Source: Alphaproteobacteria bacterium
Lineage (GTDB): Bacteria > Pseudomonadota > Alphaproteobacteria > Sphingomonadales > SMXR01
Direction: 5' to 3'
DNA: 8,759 nt
NCBI GenBank assembly: GCA_004356215.1
Contig: SMXR01000048.1
Coordinates: 1 to 8,759 of the forward strand
Below the pieces are notes generated by a model. That model made no database searches and was not told where the DNA came from. It was given only the letters and a program-made list of their open reading frames with translations. Below are positions 1 through 6,750 of the stretch, in pieces. The stretch's first letter is position 1; every line of letters starts with the position of its first letter. A program made the translations under genes and the position numbers.

Positions 1-1
1 A

Positions 2-292
2 TACCGTGGCTTTACTGAAATTCTTCCTGAGGAGATGACCACGGAAGATATCGAGTTTATGAAAGAAACGGCGCGTGAAGGAATGCAGGATCAGCCCATA
101 GATACGGTTATCACCTGGAAAAATCCTGAGAGCGGAAATTCTGGGGCCGTCAAACTATTAAACCGCTTTCAGCTTGAAGACCGAGAATGCATGACAAACC
201 GGCATTACGTCTTGTTCCATTCAGGATATAAACGGGTTTTTGAGTCCACCGTTTGTCGCATTGAGGACGGTGAATGGGTTTTTGTCAGTTAA
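2..292 (+). CDS. RT0821/Lpp0805-like surface protein, 3' part (partial)
   Basis: This is the 3' part of a small envelope-protein gene. The frame is open from base 2 to a TAA stop at 290-292 and encodes about 96 residues. There is an ATG at 35, preceded by GAGGAG, but that motif abuts the ATG with no spacing. The frame is also open upstream (YRGFTEILPEE), so I read the ATG as internal and the true start as lying outside the window. The segment ITWKNPESGNSGAVK, followed by a Cys-containing stretch (DRECMTNRHYVL) and a closing CRIEDGEWVFV, matches the general pattern of the RT0821/Lpp0805 (17-kDa surface antigen-like) family: W-x-NPxSGNSG, a CRE-like motif, then CR-x-DG-x-W near the C-terminus. 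Members are usually exported or lipoproteins, but the signal region is not visible here. Function is unknown. The gene converges on the beta-barrel gene with a gap of only 9 bases. The family call is from motif memory, not a search. Confidence 0.6.
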   Translation, partial: YRGFTEILPEEMTTEDIEFMKETAREGMQDQPIDTVITWKNPESGNSGAVKLLNRFQLEDRECMTNRHYVLFHSGYKRVFESTVCRIEDGEWVFVS

Positions 293-301
293 ACAAATTC
301 T

Positions 302-1117
302 TTAAAAGAACAAGCTTGCAAAAATCTGGGCCCCGTCATATTCCAATTTGAAACGGCCGGTAAAGTCTGGGTTCTCTTTGGTGGCCTTGACGGTAAAGAC
401 ATTATAGCCAATGCCGATCCCGAAATTATTCTTAATCCGATAATTGACAGCAACCCGGGCATCAAAAATCGAGCCATCGAATGAACCCAGATCTATGTAA
501 AAATACTGCGCATGGGCTTCGAGCCAAAAATTACTCCCGAGGTGATACGTGCCGTTTAAACCAAGGACCGGAAGCGGGAGACTTGCTCCAGCGGTTCGAG
601 CTATTGGCATAGTTTCCGCGCTCAAGCCAAATGTTACATCCGAAATGTTAAAGCCTATCGAGGCGCCCACCGTCATATTGGGCTTCGCTATGATTAAATA
701 GGTGTAGGAAATTTTTATTATTTCTATATCAAAAAAACTGTTCACCCGGGCATCGATGGGAAATACCTCATCGCCAAAATCTATTTCACCAGTGATCGTT
801 TGGGTGCCACTGCGATCAAAATCGTAATAGCCAAAATCAATCCGGTGTCTTTTTTTAAATCTATAAAAGCCATCCGCCCGGAATAAACCATTGCCTTTGG
901 ATAGGCCAACATCATCTTCTAATCTGAGTGTGGTTCCAAGGTCGGAATTGCTGGCATCAAGCCGGAGCGTAGTTTCCGCCCTGGGGTTAAACCACCCCAA
1001 GCTTATCCTGAATTTATCGTAATCCTTATCACCCCCGTTTTCTTGCGGGATGGCAGGAGTGATAAATAACATCAAAGAAAACAAACACATCATTCCAGTT
1101 AAAATTTTTGTTCTCAT
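302..1117 (-). CDS. outer-membrane beta-barrel protein
   Basis: The product is a 271-residue exported protein that I read as an outer-membrane beta-barrel. It starts with a Sec signal peptide (MRTKILTGMMCLFSLMLF, then a likely cleavage near TPAIPQ/ENGG). The rest alternates polar and hydrophobic residues in strand-length blocks with aromatic belts (RADGFYRFKK, RIDFGYYDFDR, IIKISYTYLI, FWLEAHAQYFYIDLG, NFGIGIGYNVF). It ends in ASLFF, and a terminal Phe is the usual recognition signal for the BAM complex. An ATG five codons upstream (1130-1132) is possible. I prefer the ATG at 1117 because GGAAG sits about 8 bases before it, while the upstream ATG has no clear ribosome-binding site. It is last in the five-gene pump operon, 44 bases after the DUF4136 gene. 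It has none of the long helical stretches of TolC, so it is not an obvious pump exit duct. Substrate and role are unknown. Confidence 0.75.
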   Translation of the reverse strand: MRTKILTGMMCLFSLMLFITPAIPQENGGDKDYDKFRISLGWFNPRAETTLRLDASNSDLGTTLRLEDDVGLSKGNGLFRADGFYRFKKRHRIDFGYYDFDRSGTQTITGEIDFGDEVFPIDARVNSFFDIEIIKISYTYLIIAKPNMTVGASIGFNISDVTFGLSAETMPIARTAGASLPLPVLGLNGTYHLGSNFWLEAHAQYFYIDLGSFDGSIFDARVAVNYRIKNNFGIGIGYNVFTVKATKENPDFTGRFKLEYDGAQIFASLFF

Positions 1118-1161
1118 GATAAAATCTTCCATTGCAAAATTTCAAATTAATTACCCTTTTG

Positions 1162-1770
1162 TCAGGATGCAGATGGAAACGCTTTTAAAATTTTTGTCAC
1201 CGCTTCCCTTAACAGGGGACCAATATTTTTCCGGTCACTTGTCGTCACCTCTTTTAAAGCAACGCCATGCCACGCCCCCTGGGCCATTTTAACGTCGAAA
1301 ACATCAATCGCCAATGTGCCTTCCGTGTAGGTCCGGATATTGGTAGTGGTGCCGGTATATCTTGCGCCCCTAGAATATGTTCCTGGAATATAAACGCCTC
1401 CGCCCCCCCAATAGGCCGTGCCCAAATTCCATCCGCTTTGATAATATGTTGGGTAGGACTTTGCATTGATTTCCTTGCGGCTGCCAATCGTATAGGAAAC
1501 AACAAAATCAGCTGCCATGGGATCATAAACAAAGACATACCCTTTATTGATGAGCTCATTATAAATTTTAGCTTTAATACGGTCCCGGGTTGAATCCGCC
1601 AAGAAGGTTCCACTGGGAATATAAGGCTGGTCAGATATCCATGAAAATGTTTTGTAATCAGAAATATTTATTTCAGGATTGATGGCTGAGCTGGTTTTTA
1701 AAGGTGCTGAACTACTACATCCCGCTAATAGAGCCCCAAAAAGAAAAGTAATAATGATCTTTTTAAACAT
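1162..1770 (-). CDS. DUF4136 domain outer-membrane lipoprotein
   Basis: The gene encodes a 202-residue lipoprotein. The signal peptide MFKKIIITFLFGALLAGC has a lipobox (LAGC) with the modified Cys at residue 18. Ser follows at +2, which by the E. coli rule directs it to the outer membrane. The mature part matches the DUF4136 layout: YKTFSW at 39-44, a helix around 60-77 ending in NKGYVF, then ADFVVSYTIGSRKEIN at 87-102. Near the C-terminus are a GTLAIDVFDVK strand (151-161), AWHGVALKEV and a final helix (LREAVTKILKAFP). Between about 112 and 142 lies a Gly/Tyr/Thr-rich insert with a GGGG run, probably a surface loop. The start is well supported by AGGAGG a few bases upstream. DUF4136 proteins are common proteobacterial envelope lipoproteins with no settled function. 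The position behind an RND pump suggests an envelope role linked to it, but that is inference. Confidence 0.85.
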   Translation of the reverse strand: MFKKIIITFLFGALLAGCSSSAPLKTSSAINPEINISDYKTFSWISDQPYIPSGTFLADSTRDRIKAKIYNELINKGYVFVYDPMAADFVVSYTIGSRKEINAKSYPTYYQSGWNLGTAYWGGGGVYIPGTYSRGARYTGTTTNIRTYTEGTLAIDVFDVKMAQGAWHGVALKEVTTSDRKNIGPLLREAVTKILKAFPSAS

Positions 1771-1775
1771 ATATT

Positions 1776-1781
1776 CCTCCT
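1776..1781 (-). promoter_or_regulatory. ribosome-binding site of the DUF4136 gene
   Basis: The minus strand reads AGGAGG here, a full Shine-Dalgarno core, 5 bases before the ATG at 1770. It lies in the 21-base gap after the DUF3313 stop, so the lipoprotein can be translated independently from the shared transcript. Confidence 0.8.
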
Positions 1782-1791
1782 TTGATTGCTA

Positions 1792-2523
1792 TTATTCTAC
1801 AACCTCAATAGTAAAATCCTGATCCAGTCTTGTCCTGAAAAGCTTGATCCAAGTGTGAAAAGCCATCCTGATATCCGCCCAATTGCTGACCTGGGTATTT
1901 CTATGCCAAATATCTGTTCCAATTTGCTGGTCAACAATTAGGGCTATCAATTCTCCTGTTTCGCCATCAAAAAACTGACCGACAAGAGTAATGGATCCGG
2001 AAGATTGAGTGTAAACGCCGCCGCGCGCAGAGCTAGAAAAGCTGGAACTATCCTTGGGCGCCGTTAAGGTGATTTCCATAATTGTCGGCTGGAAAACAAG
2101 AACGCCGGCAGAAGGCTCATTTACAATCTCAATCGGAGGCCCTTTCTCCATACGCTGGGCCATGATGTCGGCAAACAAATCAGCCATTTTATTTTGGTCA
2201 TCCTCGTCAATAGCAAACGAATTTGCCCTGGTGCAGGCCAGCTTGTCCATGGATTTGGAACAACTTCTCCGTCTTTTCTTTTCCGCCGCTTTATTGCTTT
2301 CTTCCAGAGAAAAGGCCAATCGCCCAACCATAATCCGGTCATAATTTGCCAGATTAAAATTGGGACTAACATAGGCAACATCTACTTTTGCCCCCTCGAC
2401 AAGATAAAGCCCTTCCTTGGTTTGAACTGCATCTTCGCCGGTTTTTATGGTTTGGGCCGACGCGCTAACGGAAATGGCTCCACCTAATAAAACCCCTATG
2501 AAAATTTTTTGAATGTGTTTCAT
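1792..2523 (-). CDS. DUF3313-like exported protein
   Basis: The product is a 243-residue periplasmic or envelope protein. It has a Sec signal peptide (basic MKHIQK, hydrophobic IFIGVLLGGAISV, then SASAQ with an Ala-x-Ala cleavage site near residue 23) and no lipobox Cys, unlike many DUF3313 members, which are lipoproteins. Family-like features are AYVSPNFNLANYDRIMVG at 50-67, a helix with QNKMADLFADIMAQRM (110-125), and strands VLVFQPTIMEITLT. These are followed by GSITLVGQFFDGETGELIAL (176-195) and a C-terminal WADIRMAFHTWIKLFRTRL. The segment DGETGELIA resembles the D-x-x-TGE-LLA signature of the family. An unusual basic stretch with two Cys (about 80-100: KKRRRSCSK, KLACTR) separates the first and second parts. 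The gene follows the RND permease by 25 bases and has an AAGGAG ribosome-binding site. Biochemical function is unknown. The family call rests on motif pattern only. Confidence 0.7.
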   Translation of the reverse strand: MKHIQKIFIGVLLGGAISVSASAQTIKTGEDAVQTKEGLYLVEGAKVDVAYVSPNFNLANYDRIMVGRLAFSLEESNKAAEKKRRRSCSKSMDKLACTRANSFAIDEDDQNKMADLFADIMAQRMEKGPPIEIVNEPSAGVLVFQPTIMEITLTAPKDSSSFSSSARGGVYTQSSGSITLVGQFFDGETGELIALIVDQQIGTDIWHRNTQVSNWADIRMAFHTWIKLFRTRLDQDFTIEVVE

Positions 2524-2548
2524 CTTTCTCTCCTTTTCATCCTAAATC

Positions 2549-5500
2549 CTAGGCCCTGAAAAAAAGAGCATACAAGGTTGGCACAACAACCATTGTTAAC
2601 AAGGTTGCAAACACCAGCCCGAAAATTATTGTTACCGCCATGGCAACAAAAAAGGCGTCGGTCAAAAGCGGTAGCATCCCAAGCGCCGTGGTTGCTGCGG
2701 CCATCCCAACCGGCCGCAACCGGCTGACCCCTGCTTCAATGATCGCCTGGAGGATTTGTTTTCCTTCAGATTTTTCAATTTCAATCTGGTCAATTAAGAC
2801 AATGGCATTTTTAATCAGCATTCCGGATAAGCTCATAAAACCCAAAAGCGCCATAAAGCCAAATGCCTGATTTGTTACCAGAAGGCCAAACGTTACCCCA
2901 ATCAGGGCCAATGGAACCGTAAGCCAAATAATCAAGGGTTGGCGAAGCGCATTGAATAGCACGATCACGATCAAAACCATCATAATGAAAAATGGCGGCA
3001 TTCCGGCTGCCAAGGATTCCTGTGCTTCCCCTGAATCTTCATATTCTCCACCCCATTCCAGAAAATAACCTACGGGTAATGCAATGGCTTCCACTTGTGG
3101 CCTTATTCGGCTAAAAAACTTGGTTGCCGAGCCAACCTTGGGGTCAGCATGCACAGTTATGGTTTGCTTGCGATCGAGCCGCATAAGGATCTGGTCGGAA
3201 AATTTAGTCTCAAAACCTGAAACTACCTGGCGGAGTGGAATGCGTTGGCCGGCGGCAGGGCTCCAAATCTGAAGATCTTGAATGCTGGCAACATCCATCC
3301 GTTCGCGATCCTCAGCGCGGGAAATAATTGTTAAAAGATCGTCCCCATCACGATAAATCCCGATAGCAACACCCTCAAAAGCGTTTTTCAAAACGAATGC
3401 AATCTGTTCGCGGCTGATCCCGTTCAGATTAGCCTGCTCCTCGGCAATGACCGGTACAATAATTTTAACCCGTTGGCGCCAATCGTTGCGGATTGCCTTT
3501 GCCCCGCCGTCTTCATAAAGAATGTTTTCAACCTCGGCGGCAAGCGATCGTAACACATCAGGATTAGGGCCAATTAGTCTGGCCTGGATTTTTCCGCCGC
3601 CACCCGGGCCTATGCGGAACTTGGAATAAAAGACCAGGGATCCGGGAAAATGTTCTTGAATAAAGGCCTCGGCATTTCCAGCAATTTCATCAATTTTTTT
3701 ATAATCCTCGACGTCTACCAAAAATTGGGCGTAGCTATTGTTTTGCTTTTCCGGGGCATAGGTCAAAATGAAACGGAGCGCCCCCTTGCCAACAAAAGAA
3801 GTAACATTGCTGACCCCTTCTTCGGCCATCAAATAACCCTCAATTTCGGCGACATCAGCTTCTGTTTCATTTATGTGGGTTCCTTGCGGGTTCCAATAAT
3901 CCAGCATAAATTGGGGACGGGTTGATTCCGGGAAGAAGGTTTGATCAACGAAACCAAAGCCATAAATTGAAACCCCAAAAAGGCCAATTACAACCATGAT
4001 CGTGGCCACTCTCCTTTTGATGCAAGCCCTTAAAAGAGCGCGGTATGAATTAAAGAATTTGCCACCATAGGGGTCCTGCTGACCTTTTTGCTTTTCCGGC
4101 TCTTTTAAAAACATGACGCAAAGTAGGGGTGTAACCGTCATTCCAGTGACCCAACTCAATGACAGGGAAATTAAAATCACTTGATAAAGCGAGCGGGTAA
4201 ATTCGCCGGTGCTATCATCCGAGGTTCCAATTGCAGCGAATGCTAAAATTGCAACCAGGGTTGCCCCCAAAAGCGGCCAGGCAGTTTGGCCAACCACATC
4301 CTCAGCGGCTTTTTTTCGTTTAACTCCCTGACCAATTTTGACAATCATCCCGTCAACCACGACAATGGCATTATCAACCAGCATGCCCAAAGCTATTACC
4401 AGAGCCCCAAGAGAAATCCGTTCAAGGGCAACCCCCCACATGCTCATGAAAATAAAGGTACCGGTAACCGTCAGCAAAAGGATAAAACCGATAATCAGGC
4501 TTGAGCGCATGCCCATGAAAAAAACCAAAACCCCAACAACAATCACAATCGCTGCAATCAGGTTTATGATAAAGCCGTCAATGGCCTCTGTGGTCGCGGT
4601 TGATTGCAAGGAAATAATGCCAAATTCAATGCCCAGCGGGATAACCGCGGCCATTTCCCTCAAACGCTTTTCAACGGCCTTACCCATTGTCACTACGTTG
4701 CCGCCCGGTACCGTAGAAATGCCGACCCCGATGGCCTTGTTTCCACCAAACCTTAACAGATTGGTTGCGGGGTCCTTATAACCCCTTTCAACCCGGGCAA
4801 CGTCGCGCAAATAAATCTGTTGGGGGTCTCCTGGTTTGGAAAGCAAAATACCTTCAAATTCGAGAACAGTGCTTAAAACGCCGGTCGGTTCAATCGAAAT
4901 AAATTCAGACCCAACTATTACCCGTCCGGCATCAATAACCAGGTTTTTTTGCTTTAATTCACTGACAAAAGTATCAGGAGGTAGGCCAAGTAGCGCCAAC
5001 CTGTCGCGGTCAGGAATGATGTAAATGACCTCCGGGATATTGCCATAAATCTCAACCTTTGCGACATCATCAACCAGTAATAATTCTCGGCGAATATTTT
5101 CGACAACATCATTGAGCTCGGCAATGCTAAACCCTTCCCCATAAATGGCAAAAAAGACCCCCATAACATCGCCGAAATCATCGACAACAAGGGAGGGTCC
5201 CGCGCCCGGGGGCAACCTCATCTGGGCATCGTTAACCTTACGCCGCAATTCGTCCCAAACCTGGGGAAGCGCAACCTTGTCATAGTTTTTCTTAATCCTG
5301 ACCGTGAGGGTCGAGAGGCCCCGTTCTGACCTGGATTCAACCTCGTCCAATTGGCCCATTTTCTGGATTTCGATCTCAAGTTCATCACTTACCTCTTCCA
5401 TGACTTCAGTAGCGGTTGCGCCGGGATAGGGGGTGATGACAAGAGCTTCCTTAATGGTAAACTCAGGATCCTCCATTCGGCTTAAACCGGTGAAGGAAAA

Positions 5501-5578
5501 AATGCCCGCAACAAGCATAACAAAACTCAGGACAAGAGTAATGGTACTTTTTTCTATGGCAATGCGGGCTAAATTCAT
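2549..5578 (-). CDS. RND-family efflux permease (HAE1/AcrB-like)
   Basis: This is a full-length RND permease of 1009 residues, close to the usual 1000-1050. It is the inner-membrane proton-driven pump that binds substrate in a periplasmic porter domain. The expected plan is visible: TM1 about 11-31, a first periplasmic domain about 35-332, TM2-TM6 about 336-491, TM7 about 523-543, a second periplasmic domain about 545-858 and TM8-TM12 about 861-1006. Both halves show the duplicated core, GMLVDNAIVVVDG in TM4 and GMLIKNAIVLID in TM10. Lys923 matches the essential AcrB Lys940. Asp402 matches AcrB Asp407, but the next residue, Asp in AcrB, is Asn403. There is a Gly-rich segment (RIGPGGGGKIQARLIGP, 655-671) in the second porter half. 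The gene begins 12 bases after the adaptor, with AGGGTGG as its ribosome-binding site. Drug or lipid-like substrates are plausible; heavy-metal export is less likely because TM4 lacks the CusA-type motif. Substrate is unknown. Confidence 0.95.
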   Translation of the reverse strand: MNLARIAIEKSTITLVLSFVMLVAGIFSFTGLSRMEDPEFTIKEALVITPYPGATATEVMEEVSDELEIEIQKMGQLDEVESRSERGLSTLTVRIKKNYDKVALPQVWDELRRKVNDAQMRLPPGAGPSLVVDDFGDVMGVFFAIYGEGFSIAELNDVVENIRRELLLVDDVAKVEIYGNIPEVIYIIPDRDRLALLGLPPDTFVSELKQKNLVIDAGRVIVGSEFISIEPTGVLSTVLEFEGILLSKPGDPQQIYLRDVARVERGYKDPATNLLRFGGNKAIGVGISTVPGGNVVTMGKAVEKRLREMAAVIPLGIEFGIISLQSTATTEAIDGFIINLIAAIVIVVGVLVFFMGMRSSLIIGFILLLTVTGTFIFMSMWGVALERISLGALVIALGMLVDNAIVVVDGMIVKIGQGVKRKKAAEDVVGQTAWPLLGATLVAILAFAAIGTSDDSTGEFTRSLYQVILISLSLSWVTGMTVTPLLCVMFLKEPEKQKGQQDPYGGKFFNSYRALLRACIKRRVATIMVVIGLFGVSIYGFGFVDQTFFPESTRPQFMLDYWNPQGTHINETEADVAEIEGYLMAEEGVSNVTSFVGKGALRFILTYAPEKQNNSYAQFLVDVEDYKKIDEIAGNAEAFIQEHFPGSLVFYSKFRIGPGGGGKIQARLIGPNPDVLRSLAAEVENILYEDGGAKAIRNDWRQRVKIIVPVIAEEQANLNGISREQIAFVLKNAFEGVAIGIYRDGDDLLTIISRAEDRERMDVASIQDLQIWSPAAGQRIPLRQVVSGFETKFSDQILMRLDRKQTITVHADPKVGSATKFFSRIRPQVEAIALPVGYFLEWGGEYEDSGEAQESLAAGMPPFFIMMVLIVIVLFNALRQPLIIWLTVPLALIGVTFGLLVTNQAFGFMALLGFMSLSGMLIKNAIVLIDQIEIEKSEGKQILQAIIEAGVSRLRPVGMAAATTALGMLPLLTDAFFVAMAVTIIFGLVFATLLTMVVVPTLYALFFRA

Positions 5579-5590
5579 GATTTTGCCACC

Positions 5591-6667
5591 CTAATCTTCA
5601 AGGGGTCTGACAGAAAGACCCTCCCTGAGTTGGGCAATGCCAGTCACCGCAACTGTTTCTCCAGCCGAAATCCCTGAAAGGATTTCAATATTTTCACCGG
5701 AAAGCTGTCCGGTTTTAACAAGCCTCTTTTGGACAGTTGAAGTTTCAGGGTCAAAAATCCAGACGTAGGGGTCTCCGTTTTCATCGGCGGCGACGATGTG
5801 GACCGGAACCTTAAAAGTCCGATCGCCAAATTGCCCCCTTTTGGGGGTGACAATTAACCGGGCGGTCATTCCAGGAAGGACGTTCGCACCCTCCGGCGGG
5901 CTGAAACCAAATGTTGCTGAATAGGTCCGGGTCGTGGGGTCGGCTAGGGTTGCCACTTCTTTTACATAGGCCGGGTACTCATCCGCCCCCAAAGAAGCGA
6001 TCAAAACCCTTGGATTTATTTCCTCGGTAACCTGTTTAGGGGTTCTTGTTCTATCGCCCTGGACAAAGTCGCGTTCAGGAATATTGACAACAACTTGCAG
6101 GGAGGTCACATCATGGATAATGAGGACTGCCTCTTTGGCCTGAATATTCTGGAATTCATCTGCAATCTTCCTGGCAATGTTGCCAGAAAAGGGTGCTCTG
6201 AGGCTGGTGTCGTCAAGGGCTTTTTCTGCGGTCCGGTAACTTGACTGGGCCGATTCAAAATTCCTGACGTGCTTTTCAAATTCCTGTTCGGAAACCCAAC
6301 CATCCTTTACCAGGATTTTATACCTTTCATAATCTGCTTCTGCGGCTTTTAACCGTGAAGCCTGAATATCAAGTTTATCCTGATAATCCCTGGGGTCAAG
6401 GCGGGCGAGGATATCACCTTTTTCCACTTCCTGGCCCTCATCCACCGGGAATTCTACGATTTGTCCAGAAACTTCAAAACCAAGATCAGTGCTTTGAGAG
6501 GCAGAGATAACGCCGGGAAACTCAAGGTTTCCGCCGCTTGTTGCTTCCCCCAAAGTCATCATTTTGATGGGTCTTGCCACAGCTTCCTGCTCACCTGGTT
6601 CCTGCTCGCAGGCAACCAGGAAAAGCGCCAGAAAAATTGCGGCGACAGGTATAAGAATTTTTTTCAT
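5591..6667 (-). CDS. RND pump periplasmic adaptor (membrane fusion protein), lipoprotein
   Basis: The 358-residue product is the periplasmic adaptor that joins an RND permease to an outer-membrane channel. MKKILIPVAAIFLALFLVAC is a lipoprotein signal with lipobox LVAC and the lipidated Cys at residue 20. Domains in order: first beta strand and lipoyl half (about 47-92, VSGQIVEFPVDEGQEVEKGD then ILARLDPRDY), a short alpha-helical hairpin (about 95-153), and second lipoyl half (SLRAPFSGNIARKI, 155-168). A beta-barrel follows (about 187-275, with LPGMTARLIV), then a membrane-proximal domain (about 283-355). The hairpin is short compared with AcrA but usual for many HlyD-type adaptors. The start is fixed by AGGAGGG 8 bases upstream. 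It is the first gene of the pump operon. The residue after the Cys is Glu, not the Asp that in E. coli retains lipoproteins in the inner membrane, so its anchoring leaflet is uncertain. Confidence 0.93.
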   Translation of the reverse strand: MKKILIPVAAIFLALFLVACEQEPGEQEAVARPIKMMTLGEATSGGNLEFPGVISASQSTDLGFEVSGQIVEFPVDEGQEVEKGDILARLDPRDYQDKLDIQASRLKAAEADYERYKILVKDGWVSEQEFEKHVRNFESAQSSYRTAEKALDDTSLRAPFSGNIARKIADEFQNIQAKEAVLIIHDVTSLQVVVNIPERDFVQGDRTRTPKQVTEEINPRVLIASLGADEYPAYVKEVATLADPTTRTYSATFGFSPPEGANVLPGMTARLIVTPKRGQFGDRTFKVPVHIVAADENGDPYVWIFDPETSTVQKRLVKTGQLSGENIEILSGISAGETVAVTGIAQLREGLSVRPLED

Positions 6668-6675
6668 AGTCTTTT

Positions 6676-6682
6676 CCCTCCT
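6676..6682 (-). promoter_or_regulatory. ribosome-binding site of the adaptor gene
   Basis: The minus strand reads AGGAGGG, 8 bases before the ATG at 6667. This strong Shine-Dalgarno site fixes the adaptor start and fits its place at the head of the pump operon. Confidence 0.8.
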
Positions 6683-6702
6683 CGTTGTCTCTCGTTCTTT
6701 AA

Positions 6703-6731
6703 AGTAAACAATTTTATTTAATTAAGGTAAA
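6703..6731 (-). promoter_or_regulatory. candidate sigma-70-like promoter of the pump operon
   Basis: In the 83-base AT-rich gap between the HupE-like gene and the adaptor, the minus strand has TTTACC (6731-6726), a 17-base AT-rich spacer, then TTTACT (6708-6703). Each hexamer matches 4 of 6 positions of the -35 and -10 consensus, and the spacing is ideal. Such matches arise by chance in AT-rich DNA, so this is only a candidate. No convincing operator was seen; the only palindrome is TTAATTAA in the spacer. Confidence 0.3.
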
Positions 6732-6750
6732 GATTCTTTTTTGGTTTTCC

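Noticed and set aside
35..292. ATG at 35 as the true start of the left-edge gene
   Set aside because: GAGGAG directly abuts the ATG, the frame continues open to the window edge, and an exported family member would need a signal peptide that the short form lacks.
283..310. Short inverted repeats (TTTGT/ACAAA and TTCTTT/AAAGAA) at the convergent gene ends, as a bidirectional terminator
   Set aside because: The stems are only 5-6 A/T-rich pairs, one has essentially no loop, and there is no GC core or T-run, so a terminator cannot be supported.
302..1117. Beta-barrel protein as the TolC-type exit duct of the pump
   Set aside because: TolC-family proteins are about 400-500 residues with long alpha-helical barrels. 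This one is 271 residues and strand-rich throughout.
1254..1613. A 119-codon minus-strand frame inside the DUF4136 gene
   Set aside because: It overlaps the DUF4136 gene in another frame. The DUF4136 frame has a lipobox, a strong ribosome-binding site and family motifs; this one has none.
4338..4781. A 147-codon open frame on the plus strand inside the permease gene
   Set aside because: It is antisense to the conserved TM2-TM4 and porter coding sequence, has low-complexity Thr/Pro/Ile/Met composition, no recognisable domain and no credible start context. It is a shadow of the real gene.
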